NCBI GenBank assembly: GCA_026874595.1 | Contig: CM049307.1 | Location: 26,389,079 to 26,453,078 of the forward strand | DNA length: 64,000 bases | DNA from: Sipunculus nudus | Taxonomy: Eukaryota > Annelida > Sipuncula > Golfingiida > Sipunculidae | Direction of reading: 5' to 3' | Notes under the pieces: generated by a model | The model's database searches: none | What the model saw: only the letters and a program-made list of their open reading frames with translations | Told to the model about the DNA's origin: nothing | Shown: piece by piece, positions 22,440-32,879 of the stretch | How positions within the stretch are numbered: the first letter of the stretch is position 1 | Layout of the letters: every line of letters begins with the position of its first letter | Position numbers and translations under genes: made by a program

Positions 22440-23600
22440 AGGGCCGCATTGTCTCCGCAAGCGCTAAGTATTCCTGCGTTCTAAAAAAACCGTTCGGTGA
22501 TTTACGGTGTGCGGTGAGCGCAACGGGTTGTGATTAAAAGTTGTTGCGGCGGCCGCGCGTCGTCACTTTCCTTGAGGGTTCGTACGGAGACCACCGTACG
22601 GATATCGTAGGATATTCTTATGATTTTCACATTAAATTGGCCACCCCGTTGAGACCCCTAAAATTGTACGATGTACTTCCGGAAGTCGTAGGGCGTCTTT
22701 ACGGAAGCTTGAAGGTTTGTCTAACTTTTACTGGGGAATGCCGTGCGAATGAGGAAGACACCTTGCCGTTACCGGATTTGTGAGGAAAAATTGGCATCAC
22801 CGTGGGCAAATTGCAAAGGCACGTTCGACATGCCCAGATGCCACATGAATACTAACAATGAAACTTATGGGAACCTTGCCCGTATTGGTCGCAAACAACT
22901 ATAACACCGCATGTTATTCTCCGGTCTAAAAAACATTGCGGGGACCTTCGGTCTGCGGTGCAGCGGGTTTTGACCAGGGCTTTATATACCAGCGTTTCTG
23001 GGCCAAGGTTTGTGTCGCTTATATCACCATTGAACTGAATGGCACCGTTCATCCCTTTTAATGCATTTTTACGCCTTTCTATCTACACTGTGGTATTGCG
23101 AAGCATTCACATTTTGATATGTACATGTATATGAACACTAGCTCGTGGTGTATTCGCTTTCAGCTGCTACTCTGCTACCAGTATAATTCTTTACATCGCC
23201 ATATCTCCTTTGAGCCTAGGTATCACCTTCCACTTCTTTCTACAGTGTCTCACGGTTCAGAATGTGGCATAAGAGGGAATGAACGTGATGAAAATGAAAT
23301 TCTGGAGACGTTCGCGGCACGTTCTCCCCACGGTTTTTCACGTTTATCAAGGTGCTGCTACGGGATGGCGCCGGTTGTAAGCACGTTGTCCTACGGTGAA
23401 ACCTGGTTTGATGTAAAAGAACGTATATAATTCTTCCTAGTACTCGCCACGTCCTCGCTTCTATTGTTATCTACGTCCATCGACGGCAGTGTCATGGTAA
23501 AGTAACAGTAAACACGTTCCAAAAAGTTATCTTACGGTGGGCCACGTTCTCGGGTGACAGGACATTTACCGTGGGACGGTCGGGTCTACTTGTCTCTACT
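22440..23600. other. GC-richer unassigned tract with recurring ACGGTG and ACGTTC words
   Basis: Compared with its surroundings this kilobase has many CpG-containing words: CGTACGGAGACCACCGTACG (palindromic ends, about 22579-22598), TTACGGTG, CACGTTCTCCCCACGG, CTACGGTGAAACC, GGGCCACGTTCTCGGGTGAC and CCGTGGGACGG. Two sites about 430 bp apart share a layout of AAAAAAC followed by CGGT(G/C)TGCGGTG and AGCG(C/G). A decayed transposon is the likeliest source, but I cannot name it. ORFs of 80 and 103 codons inside have no known domain. Confidence 0.5.
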
Positions 23601-26189
23601 TTCAAACTTTAAAATAAAAATTTGGTACATTTCAAGGAAACACCTTCTGTCTGCACTTCACATGTGTATGCTTACAGAATACTGCTTATTCCGCGAAATC
23701 CTCACCATAAACATCTTCCTGTCGAACAATCTGAACGGTCTACATTACCCTCTTCAATACATTTATACTACACCTTAGCCGTATGTAGAAGCCCCTGTGC
23801 ATTATGGGTACCATATTTTGACGTCCACAAACTCTAAACAGGAAAGATGTACTTTTGTGAGCCTGATCCTCCGCAGTGTGTCTCACGGCAGAGGAGGACA
23901 GACTTTTTCGCCAGGCTGTTTGTAATATACAAGACTGAAATTGCAGCTTCTATTGAAACTTTGTTAGAAAATCAATTAGAGCTGACATGACAGCGGATGG
24001 CTACACGTTCCTTTAAAATAACAGGCGGAATAGCGATGGCGCATGCGCCAACTTTAAACTAAGTGCAAAGAAGACTCGGGTCATGAATCAGCCAGTTGCA
24101 CTTACCCCATTCACATGGTCCAAAATTACAGTGAACAGACTAATACAGTTCCCCAGGCATCCCCCTCTCTTGGACAGCAATTGTTATGGCTACGTAAACC
24201 ACAGAATGGCATTAGCCGGTGTTGGTTTTTTTCAAAATTGTCCTAGTAACATCCTAGTTACAACGTTGATAATCCGGACTGACAATTCCTTTGATAATCC
24301 GAACCTTACTGTAAGCCTGTGAAACCGAGTCTACGTACAGTAGGCATGAAACATTGATGGTTTAATTCCAGGTGCCCTGTCTTCACAAGAATATGTAGAC
24401 AAATTGCCGGACACTGAAATTCTACCTTGGCAGGGTGTCACTAGACTATGCCTTGATGATGAAAGCTCAGACAAGGTGGGCTGGTCTTGATGTCGACATT
24501 CCTGATGAAACCATTCATTGCAGCTTATGTTCCGGGAGCTGCCTTGGGGCAAGCACTCACACGGGGAACGCAAGAAACGTACCGGATATACAGTGAGAGC
24601 CTGTTCAAAGTATATTTATATATGTGTGTGTGTGCTTGTGTGTGTGCGTGTGTGTCCCCTATATGTTCTCACTTCTTGCGGAACACACGCAACTGCGACA
24701 CATGTTTAGACGAAGTGGGATGTAATATGCAAAAGAGTATTCTGAAATAAATGTATAAATAGTTTTCACATTCTGAAATTATTTAATTGATAAGATTTTT
24801 CGGGTGGCAATATTAAAATTATTATAAAACTTGATCCATGTATTAAGACAATGTAATTGGTGCTTGAACACTTATGTTTCCTGGTGAATATAATATCAGG
24901 GTGGATAAAAGAGAGTAAGTAGAAAATGACTGACCTAAGTAGGCTTGATTTCTAAATATTTAATATTTAGTAGCACTTTTTTTTAAATACTGGATATGTT
25001 AGCCATCAGCAATTAATAAGAAAAATAAATTGAACTACCGCATTTCAATTTTTCATATCACTTTTCATTAAACGTAACCGTTGAATTGTGAAAAGTTGAA
25101 AACATGATCATGTGCTTAAACGTGTGACCATGTTTTGGATATTCATTCCTCCCAGAAAAAAAGTACACGAAAGACCGTGTCTATCATTGTCCTTTCTTAC
25201 ACGCTTTCGCCCAGAGTAGAGTATATTTGATATTACCGGTGAATGGCTACTGAGGGAGGCATGCCCTTGAAATTAAAAAAAAATTGGTTGAAACATATTT
25301 ATTTCCCTTGGACTGTAAGTAGCGCTTGAGTACTCTCCAAATATTTAAAAAGAGATACAGTAGACACATATCTAAAGTGCTTAAAGTGAATTGTTCATTA
25401 CAAATATAACATGTATTCGTAACATAAACCTGGAATAAAGTATAACAACTGGTCTTAGTAATAAGCAAACCGTGCAAAACAGGTAATATAACTTTGTTGA
25501 TCTTTTAGAACGGAGATAATCTTTTATAGATCACGCGTAATACAATGTATCCATCATATTTATACACACAGTTACGGTGCATGGCATGATTCCATTAACG
25601 TCTTCCAGAGTAGAGTTTGAGTATTGAGTTTTAAGCAGTTGTGGAAAAAAATGGGAGGTTCTTGTGAGGAACCCTTACGATAAGTGATGAATGTTCTGGT
25701 GATGTTCATTAATCATCCATTTAATATGAATTAGGCCTTCACAGAATATCTGAATTTGAAATAAATGATAAGCTTTGTATTGGATGTACATCCATGTCAG
25801 CTATATATTTGAAATATATATAAAATTACACCCTATTACTCTTAAGTGTTGATCCTTGCAAGGACGGGAAGATCATTATTATTCCTTTCCTAGAGATCAT
25901 GTTTTCCGCATGATGGAGTCAAATTTCGTAAATGTAGGGAGTCTATTAATTTTGCTTTCTTCATTTTCTGCTTGATTACTTTGTAATTTCACATTTGACT
26001 GATAATTGTATATCATATTTAAACCAAAACAAGAAATTCCACCCTGTCGCCTGATGTAATGTATTCATCACTCTTATCTTCCTGTAAGGCAGGATATCAC
26101 GAATAAGTCACATGAAATATCATGGCTTTGCTTTCGCCTTAAAGTGACCGCCTATGTCACAGTCGCAATATCTTTCCGAAATCAAAATA
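23600..26189. other. no gene seen
   Basis: AT-rich, with a TG microsatellite at 24624. Nothing else is recognised. Confidence 0.5.
24624..24656. repeat. imperfect (TG)n microsatellite
   Basis: TGTGTGTGTG units interrupted by CT and CG. Confidence 0.85.
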
Positions 26190-26925
26190 TTCTCAGACAC
26201 TGTACAACTTGGCGTCAAAGTCAGTCACTGTGACCTTCCAATGTCAGGAACGGCGTCACGCCTTAGTCACTGAGACATTCCTTTGTCAGGCATGGTGTCA
26301 CGCCTCAGTCACTGTGACATTTCTTTGTCAGACACTGTTTCAAGCCTCAGTCACTGGACATAACTTTGTCAGACAATGCGTAACGCCTCAGTCACAGTGA
26401 CATTCCTTTGTTAGACACGGCGTTACGCTTCAGTCACTATGAATTTCCTTTATGAATATGCTTTAAACAGTCATACGTCGTCAAGACATGGCGTCAAATC
26501 TCAGTCACTGTGGCCTTCCAATGTCAGGCACGGCGTCACGTCTCAGTCACTGTGACATTCCTTTGTTAGACACTGCGTCACGCCTCAGTCACTGTGACAT
26601 TCCTTTGTCAGACATGGCGTCACGCCTCAGTCACTGTGAATTTCCTTTGTCAGGCACTGTTTCAAGCCTCAGTTACTGGACATTACTTTGTCAGAAACGG
26701 CAGCACGCCTCAGTCACTGTGCCATTCCTTTGTTAGACACGGCGTCACGCTTCAGTCACTGTCACGTTACTATGTCAGGCACTGCTTCACGCATAAGTCA
26801 CTGTGACATTCCTTTATCAGATACGGCGTCAAACCTCTGTCACTGTGACATTCCTTTGTCAGAACTGCTTTAATCCGCAGTCATTGTGACATACCCTTGT
26901 CAGGCACTGCAGAATGCCATGCATC
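26190..26925. repeat. 42-bp minisatellite, about 17 copies
   Basis: The unit is approximately GCGTCACGCCTCAGTCACTG followed by TGACATTCCTTTGTCAGACACG. Copies run from 26190 with a disrupted stretch around 26440-26485. Since 42 is a multiple of three, plus-strand frames stay open across many units, giving 14-residue peptide repeats. No start context or flanking exon supports translation. The inverted words TCACTGTGA and GTCACTGTGAC allow local hairpins. Confidence 0.93.
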
Positions 26926-27472
26926 TCTCAAAAGGTTTAACGCGTTAAAACTGATACATGATCTTTCGCACACAAGTCATGTCATATACCGATCTAACAC
27001 TATGTAGCCCGCCAGTCAATTATTGAGTTACACTTCGTTTCGAGAAAAACTTGACAATATTTTTTTTATTATATATATATTATCTTCATATAGTGTTTAA
27101 GATAATACTCATACGCTCCAATATTAAATTCTTTCATCTAACACTATATATGTATCTTTTCCAAAATATGTATGGATGATTGTTCCAATCATCACCATTG
27201 AATAAGTAGAAGCCAAGGAATATTGTTTTTATATCAATGTTAAAGCGATAAACTTTAACTTATTTTGACTCCAGTTCTCCTTATATATGCAAAATGTTTT
27301 TATAAGGTTACATTCCCAAGAACATCTCAGGAGCAAAACTTAAAAAAATGTACATTTATTATCTTCTTAAGGTTTAATATTTATCATCGTTTAGGAAAAG
27401 GAAAGTGAAAGGAGCTTGCTCATTAGTAAATTGATAAAAAAATATTGGCCTTTTCTCTTTCGGTCTTTCGCT

Positions 27473-27473
<1 letters not shown>

Positions 27474-27531
<58 letters not shown>
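27474..27531. repeat. (TA)n microsatellite
   Basis: An uninterrupted TA run of about 56 bp. It gives rise to spurious Tyr-Ile ORFs. Confidence 0.98.
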
Positions 27532-27532
<1 letters not shown>

Positions 27533-27603
27533 GGAGTAATAATAATTATTTACAACTTCCTTTCAAATCACTTAGAAAACATAGGTTTGTAATAAAAAAA
27601 TTT

Positions 27604-27720
27604 AGGGTTGTCAAATGTATGTACCTTAAACAACAACCCGGGTTGACAATATATCAATTTGACAACCCTCTAGGGTTGTCCAAAGGGTTGTCAAATGTTT
27701 GCTATGACAACCTATGTCAA
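27604..27720. repeat. cluster of direct and inverted GGGTTGTC motifs
   Basis: GGGTTGTCAAAT (27605-27616) has an exact inverted partner, ATTTGACAACCC (27657-27668). Further direct copies follow (TAGGGTTGTC near 27671, AAGGGTTGTCAAATG near 27683), plus CAACAACCCGGGTTGACAA and GACAACC in between. The cluster sits between two (TA)n tracts and could fold into stem-loops. Confidence 0.8.
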
Positions 27721-27736
27721 CTTCATCCATATTTAC

Positions 27737-27807
27737 TCTCTCTCAATCGCTCTCTCTTCTCTTTCTCTCTTTCTCTCTTTCTCACTCTCTCTTCTCCATC
27801 CATATAT

Positions 27808-27856
<49 letters not shown>
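27737..27856. repeat. (CT)n tract followed by (TA)n microsatellite
   Basis: CTCTCTCTTCTCTTTCTCTC units from 27737 to about 27797, then TA repeats from 27804 to 27856 with one CATG interruption. Confidence 0.97.
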
Positions 27857-27859
<3 letters not shown>

Positions 27860-28109
27860 TTTAAACGTCATTCCAAGGCCAGTCATCTGGTGTGTAGCTG
27901 ACTCCAATTTGCCGTAATTTTTGGGAAAAATCATGATATTCGAAAATAAGGGGCCTTATTTTTCTAACTTTGGCAGTTTTACAGCTAGAGAGGTCTAGTT
28001 TTTTGCATCAGGTAGCATTTAACAAGTACTGCAAGATTTTATTACAGGTCTCGCGATATCTCGTATAATATCTCGTCAAACGAGATATTTCGAGATTTCA
28101 GTAATCTTG

Positions 28110-29130
28110 CATTGGAGGTCACAGTTTTGCAGGAATCTTTTTGAAACTGACATAGCGTAAGTCCTACACTATTATCTCGAAACAGTTTTTCCATTTTTTT
28201 GAATGCAGCCGCTAGGTGGCGCTGTATGCAAACCTCCCCAACATATCATGTTTTGGCGATATCTCCAAAACTGTGAGCCTCAATTACATAAACTATAGCT
28301 TATTTTCTTCCTCTGAGTCTTTTCTAAATCCTGGTGGAGTCATTTTGACTCAATCTTGAGTCACTTTGTCAGTGTGTCCGTCTGTTTCTCAGTTTTCATC
28401 AAACTCGCCTGCTTACCGGTTATGGCGTCTCACATATAGCATTCTACAGCTCACAGTTTTGAAAGAATCCTTTTAAAACTATTACATCTTATGTCTTACA
28501 CTAATATCTCGAAACGGATTTTTCCTTTTCCAGAATTGGCCGCTAGGGGGCGGTGCACTCAAACTTGCACAACATATCATTTTTTGGCCATATCTCCAAA
28601 ACTATAAACCTCATTTACATAAACTATAGCTTATTTTCTTCCTCTGGGTCTTTCCAAAAACCTGGTGTATTCATTTGGTCTCAATCTTGAGTCACTTTGT
28701 CCGTCTGTTTCTCAGTTGTCCTCAAATTCGCCTGCTTGCCGGTTCTTGCGTCTCACATATAGCATTCTACAGGCCACAGTTTTGAAAGAATCCTTTTAAA
28801 ATTATTACATCTTATGTCTTACACTAAAATCTCGAAACGAATTTTTCATTTTCAAGATAAGGCCGCTAGGGGGCGGTGCACTCAAACTTCCACAACATAT
28901 CATTTTTTGGCCATATCTCCAAAAGTATAAACCACATTTACATAAACTATAGCTTATTATCTTCCTCTGAGGTTTCTCCATCATATGATTAAGTCAACTG
29001 GTCTCAATCTTGGGTCAGTTTGTCAGTATGTTTGTCTGTTTGTCAGTTGTCCTCAATTTCGCCTGCTTCCAGGTGCTTGCGTCTCACATGTAGCATTCTA
29101 CTGGACACTTTTGAAGGAATCGTTTTGTTA
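28110..29130. repeat. about 325-bp tandem repeat, three to four diverged units
   Basis: The anchor ACTATAGCTTATTTTCTTCC begins at 28292, 28623 and 28946 (third copy slightly changed), giving periods of 331 and 323. Each unit also has TCAATCTTGAGTCACTTTGT, GCGTCTCACATATAGCATTC, ATCTCGAAAC, a CCGCTAGG(T/G)GGCG block and an ACAACATATCAT. The first partial unit begins near 28110 and the last degrades after about 29110. It is non-coding. It may be the body of an unclassified transposon, because the tract ends near GACCTCAGGTCATCTAG at 29351. Confidence 0.8.
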
Positions 29131-29804
29131 ATTACACTTGTCATATATCATGATGATATCTGGAAGTCCTATGTTTATTATTCAAATAAGTCAAAGGTCA
29201 AGGACAAGGTGATCAAAATATATCAAAATCTTATTTTCTTTAGAACTTTGTTAATATTGGTTCTTTCTTCACAAACTATGGATTATTTTCTTTCACTTTT
29301 ATACTGCTCGTTCATCTGACTAACTTTACATCATTTCCGGCAAGCGCGTGACCTCAGGTCATCTAGTTTTTATATTTAACCGGATGCATAAAAAAGCCAT
29401 TGAAACTGACAGAATTTAAATATTCTCTGAAAGTAACAATAGAATCATGATTGAATGTCCTTTGTCTATCGTTTGTGGACTTAGTGACGTCATCACATTT
29501 TCAGAGGCCTAAACTACGTCATCACAAGAAAGCAATTCAGATAACAGTCACTATATTTCTGCTCTTTTTCCAGTGTTGAAACGAAATCGATTTCAAGAAA
29601 TTATCATAGAATAAAAGCAGGGATGGATACAGTATCTAAGAAAAAGAGGGGGCGCTCAACACCCAGACACAGGGACACAACAGAAGTATAAAGAGAAAAA
29701 CGGCCAAACACGCAAAACGCCGCGTTGCTTTTCGATAATAAGCGTACATAATTATTTTTCAGATTGATTTTGTCGAGAGAGCCACCCCTCCCCCCCGTAT
29801 AACA

Positions 29805-29976
29805 GGCGCGGATCCAGGATTGTTTGCAGGGAGGGGTCCACAGGTGCCATGCATAAAATTGTCTAAAAAAAGGGTCGTTGGTTAAGGGCCGGGGGGGGGG
29901 GGGATAAAATTGTCTAAAAGAAAGGGTCGTTGGTTATGGGCCGGGGGGGGGGGGGGAGTCCCCCTGGATCCGCGCC
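29805..29976. mobile_element. 172-bp element with 13-bp inverted ends and an internal poly-G duplication
   Basis: GGCGCGGATCCAG (29805-29817) and CTGGATCCGCGCC (29964-29976) are exact reverse complements. Inside, a 51-bp unit (ATAAAATTGTCTAAAA, AAGGGTCGTTGGTTA, GGGCC and 13-14 G) occurs twice, starting at 29853 and 29904. It is non-coding. Confidence 0.6.
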
Positions 29977-31560
29977 AGGTATAATCCACCATATAAGCTA
30001 TGTGTGTGTTTGTGTCGGAGAAATGTTATAATTAAAGAGTCTCATGAATGATTGCATGGTTGCACAACGTGAATCAGGACTGCAAGCACCGCATAGCAAA
30101 ATTTTACATCTATTTGTCGTAGCTTTGAATTATGGCAGTTTATGGATTTAAGTAAACAGCTTAAAGAATTATAGCAAATATGACACCCAGGCGCAAGTAA
30201 TTTTAGCTAACCTTTTAATTTGTATTTTTAATGAGGCCTTTGTGTTTAGGGAGAATCGGGTTTCTAGTTTGTCAGACTTTGTAGGGCATCAGTAATCGTA
30301 ACTGATGCCTTGGCAGGATTATGTTATTTTTGCGTTTAACAAATCCATAATTCAAATTAATTGTGAAAAGTCGGTTGGGCAACCATTGATAATGAATGAT
30401 TATTTTCATGAATATCAAAATATTTTAGTTTAACTTTTACAAATTGATGACTTGGTTGTTTATGCATTTTTTCATAAGTAAAACCTAGAGGAACACAAAA
30501 ACATGACAGATGTTAATTTGTTATTGTGATAGACGTACACAGTTTACCAACATATAAATTCCATATAAATTGCGCGGTTTCCCGGCTAAAATGCTTCTAT
30601 CCATATGGACGATTGAAGGTTTTTAGTATTTTTTTATAAATTTATAATGATGACCATACTTTGTGGTCATTTGTTTTTATTTTACATCTTTCAATAAAAC
30701 GGTGCTCAGAAGCCTGGTCTTATTTTTCATCTGACTGGTAAAAACTGTGACAAATACATTGTGAACTGCTTCAATCAATCGTTTCACCACTTAACCCAAA
30801 TAAATCGTCCGAAAATGAATCGACTTAATGCCTAATATACTAAGTGGAGTTAATGTAATTTGCTTCCAGTTTATGGACAAAACTCCTTTTTTTCTGTATA
30901 GATATCTTAATCTGGTTAATTTTCTACTTTTATTCCCTGCTTCAATAAAATAAATGCCAAAAGTAGTCTCTTGGAGTTCTTGCGCTAAGTGGATTACCTT
31001 GTCAACCATTACTCCTCATTAGCATTTGATTCACGTTTATGCCGGTTTACATATAAAAACCATATCCTCTTCAAGAAGGTCACTAAAACACTTAATTTAC
31101 AGGCTTCTGGGTTAAATAGGATTCATAGAAAACATATTTATGAGTATGAGGCTCTAGAGAAAGCAATTTCATAACAGCATTTGTAAGGCCTGTTGGAATC
31201 TGATATATTCTCAGGTTTTTTGTAGTTCGTTTCTTCTTCAACTATATAAATTAAGATGAATACATGACTATAAGGTGTAGGAAAATGAAGATGAGAAAAC
31301 AGATAGATCAGGAAGTGACTTCGATAAAACACTCAAAAGCATGTCCATCCATTTCCATACCGGAATAAAAGGAGTGCTTAATTGGAAAGAATATGAACAA
31401 GGGAAAGGTTCATCTGTGGGACAGATCTATTATGTCCCCCGCCTGTTGTGTGAATATAGCTGGAACAATTATGAACACCTATATGCAATTTGGATGGGTC
31501 AATGTTTCACTAAGAAAATACATTTGTGTATTGAAAACTGCGTTTTTTGCTTTAAATTAA
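29977..31560. other. no gene seen
   Basis: AT-rich DNA without recognisable repeats or ORFs of note. Confidence 0.5.
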
Positions 31561-31564
31561 TTCT

Positions 31565-31665
31565 AGCATTATCGCCTCTGTGACCTTGAAAAATTTATCA
31601 AAGTCATCCATATTCGAACTTGAACTAGCCCTTCATTAGGTGAATCAATGCTGCAAGACTGGTAA
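31565..31665. repeat. isolated unit of the 145-bp repeat
   Basis: AGCATTATCGCCTCTGTGACC, then AAAGTCATCCATATTCGAAC, TAGCCCTTCATTAGGTGAATC and AATGCTGCAAGACTGG match the units at 32501-32785, about 0.9 kb away. Confidence 0.75.
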
Positions 31666-31669
31666 CTGT

Positions 31670-32500
31670 TAGGGTTCGGACGGTTCCCGGTACTCGAGGT
31701 TTTCACGATATCTGACAACTACGCTTGTCGTACCGCCAACTTTCCAATTTTCGCGATTTACGAAATACACTTACGTCCACGACTTTGGTTCACAAGCAAG
31801 CCCTTGAAGTGTATTTTCTGGACAAACTGTCATCAGTAGGCTCTGTCCATGTTCAAAATAACATTTATTTTCGAGAATTTCACTTATTTTTATAAACCGC
31901 ATGTATTTGAACACCTGCGTGTGTGGATCCTTATGCTTACCGACTTCATGATTAGTCGGAAATAAAAAAACATATTTATCCTTCTATTACTTAGAACGAA
32001 AATGTCAACGTAAAGTGTCACCGGATCCAAAATATCTGACAGGTTGCATATTTTGTCATATAAAATGGAGGTTTGAATATTTAGACATGATGGTTATGAC
32101 ACGCTCTCCGAAAACTCTCCGGCTTTTATGTAGTTATAGGAAACATAGTGGAAAGTTCTGACAAGCGTACCGGTAAAAAGACGGTGGGGGCAGGAGTTCC
32201 CGCGCCTCAAGCTCGCACACCTGCAGCGCCTTCATGCAATTAACATGCCTTACTGAGTGATCCTGTGATACTGACACGATGGGTATTATGATATTTATGG
32301 TTGACCCTTGGCTAAAATAAAGACCGTAAAGGTTGCTGCTATTATTGTTATTGATGGCTCATTAATGACATATATTGATAATGATATCGCGATATGTCGC
32401 GATAAAATTTCAATTGTTATAATGATATCAACAACTCATATCTTTCCATCACTAGTGACTGTTTTCAAACTTTTTCGATTTATAGCGTTAATATCATTTT
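31670..32500. other. no gene seen
   Basis: Unassigned DNA lying between the isolated unit and the tandem pair of the 145-bp repeat. It may be the interior of one larger repeat element. Confidence 0.4.
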
Positions 32501-32785
32501 AGCATTATCGCCACTGTTACCTTGAAAAATATTTCAAGGTCATCCATGTTCAAACTTGACTAAGCCCTTGATATGGTGCATCAATGCTGCATGTTTGGCT
32601 AATGTACCTCAATTTCTTTTTGAATTACTGCGTTAACATCATTTTAGCATAATCGTCACTGTGAACTCAAAAAATACGTCAAGTTCATCAATGTTCGAAC
32701 TTAATCTAGCCATTGATAAAGTACACCAGTGCTGCATGTGTGTACCTCTAACTCTTTTGAGTTATTGCGTTAATATCATATCTGT
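32501..32785. repeat. 145-bp tandem repeat (two units)
   Basis: AGCATTATCGCCACTGT...GAAAAATATTTCAAGGTCATC starts at 32501 and a related unit at 32646. Both continue with CATGTTC(A/G)AACTT, a TAGCCCTTGAT-like word and TGCATCAATGCTGCATGT or a relative. An isolated third unit lies at 31565-31665. Confidence 0.8.
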
Positions 32786-32872
32786 GACGGACGGACAGCA
32801 CGGCGGAATGACGCTCACCATTTCTATGACCCCGCCGACGGTGTCTTCGGCGATGGCGGGGGACAATAATAA
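32780..32872 (-). repeat. terminal piece related to the TAGTCCCCCGCC family
   Basis: GACGGACGGACAGCACGGCGG is followed by a hairpin-forming CCCCGCC...GGCGGGG (about 32829-32861) and GGCGGGGGACAATA. In reverse complement this gives a TGTCCCCCGCC end and an inner GTCCGTCCGTC run, as in the element at 44237. It directly follows the 145-bp repeats. Confidence 0.5.
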
Positions 32873-32879
32873 AGAATAT

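Larger units (their letters stand above)
19645..22440. other. no gene seen apart from repeats
   Basis: It contains the (TA)n at 21065 and the 93-bp duplication. The stretch 20460-20830 is less AT-rich and has an ATTTGCATA octamer, but no coding or RNA gene is supported. Confidence 0.5.

Noticed and set aside
26190-26925. CRISPR-like regular repeat
   Set aside because: The units are contiguous with no unique spacers and the setting is a eukaryotic genome.
27445-27917. ORFs of 67-139 codons with long Tyr-Ile runs
   Set aside because: They are translations of the (TA)n microsatellites and have no independent coding signal.
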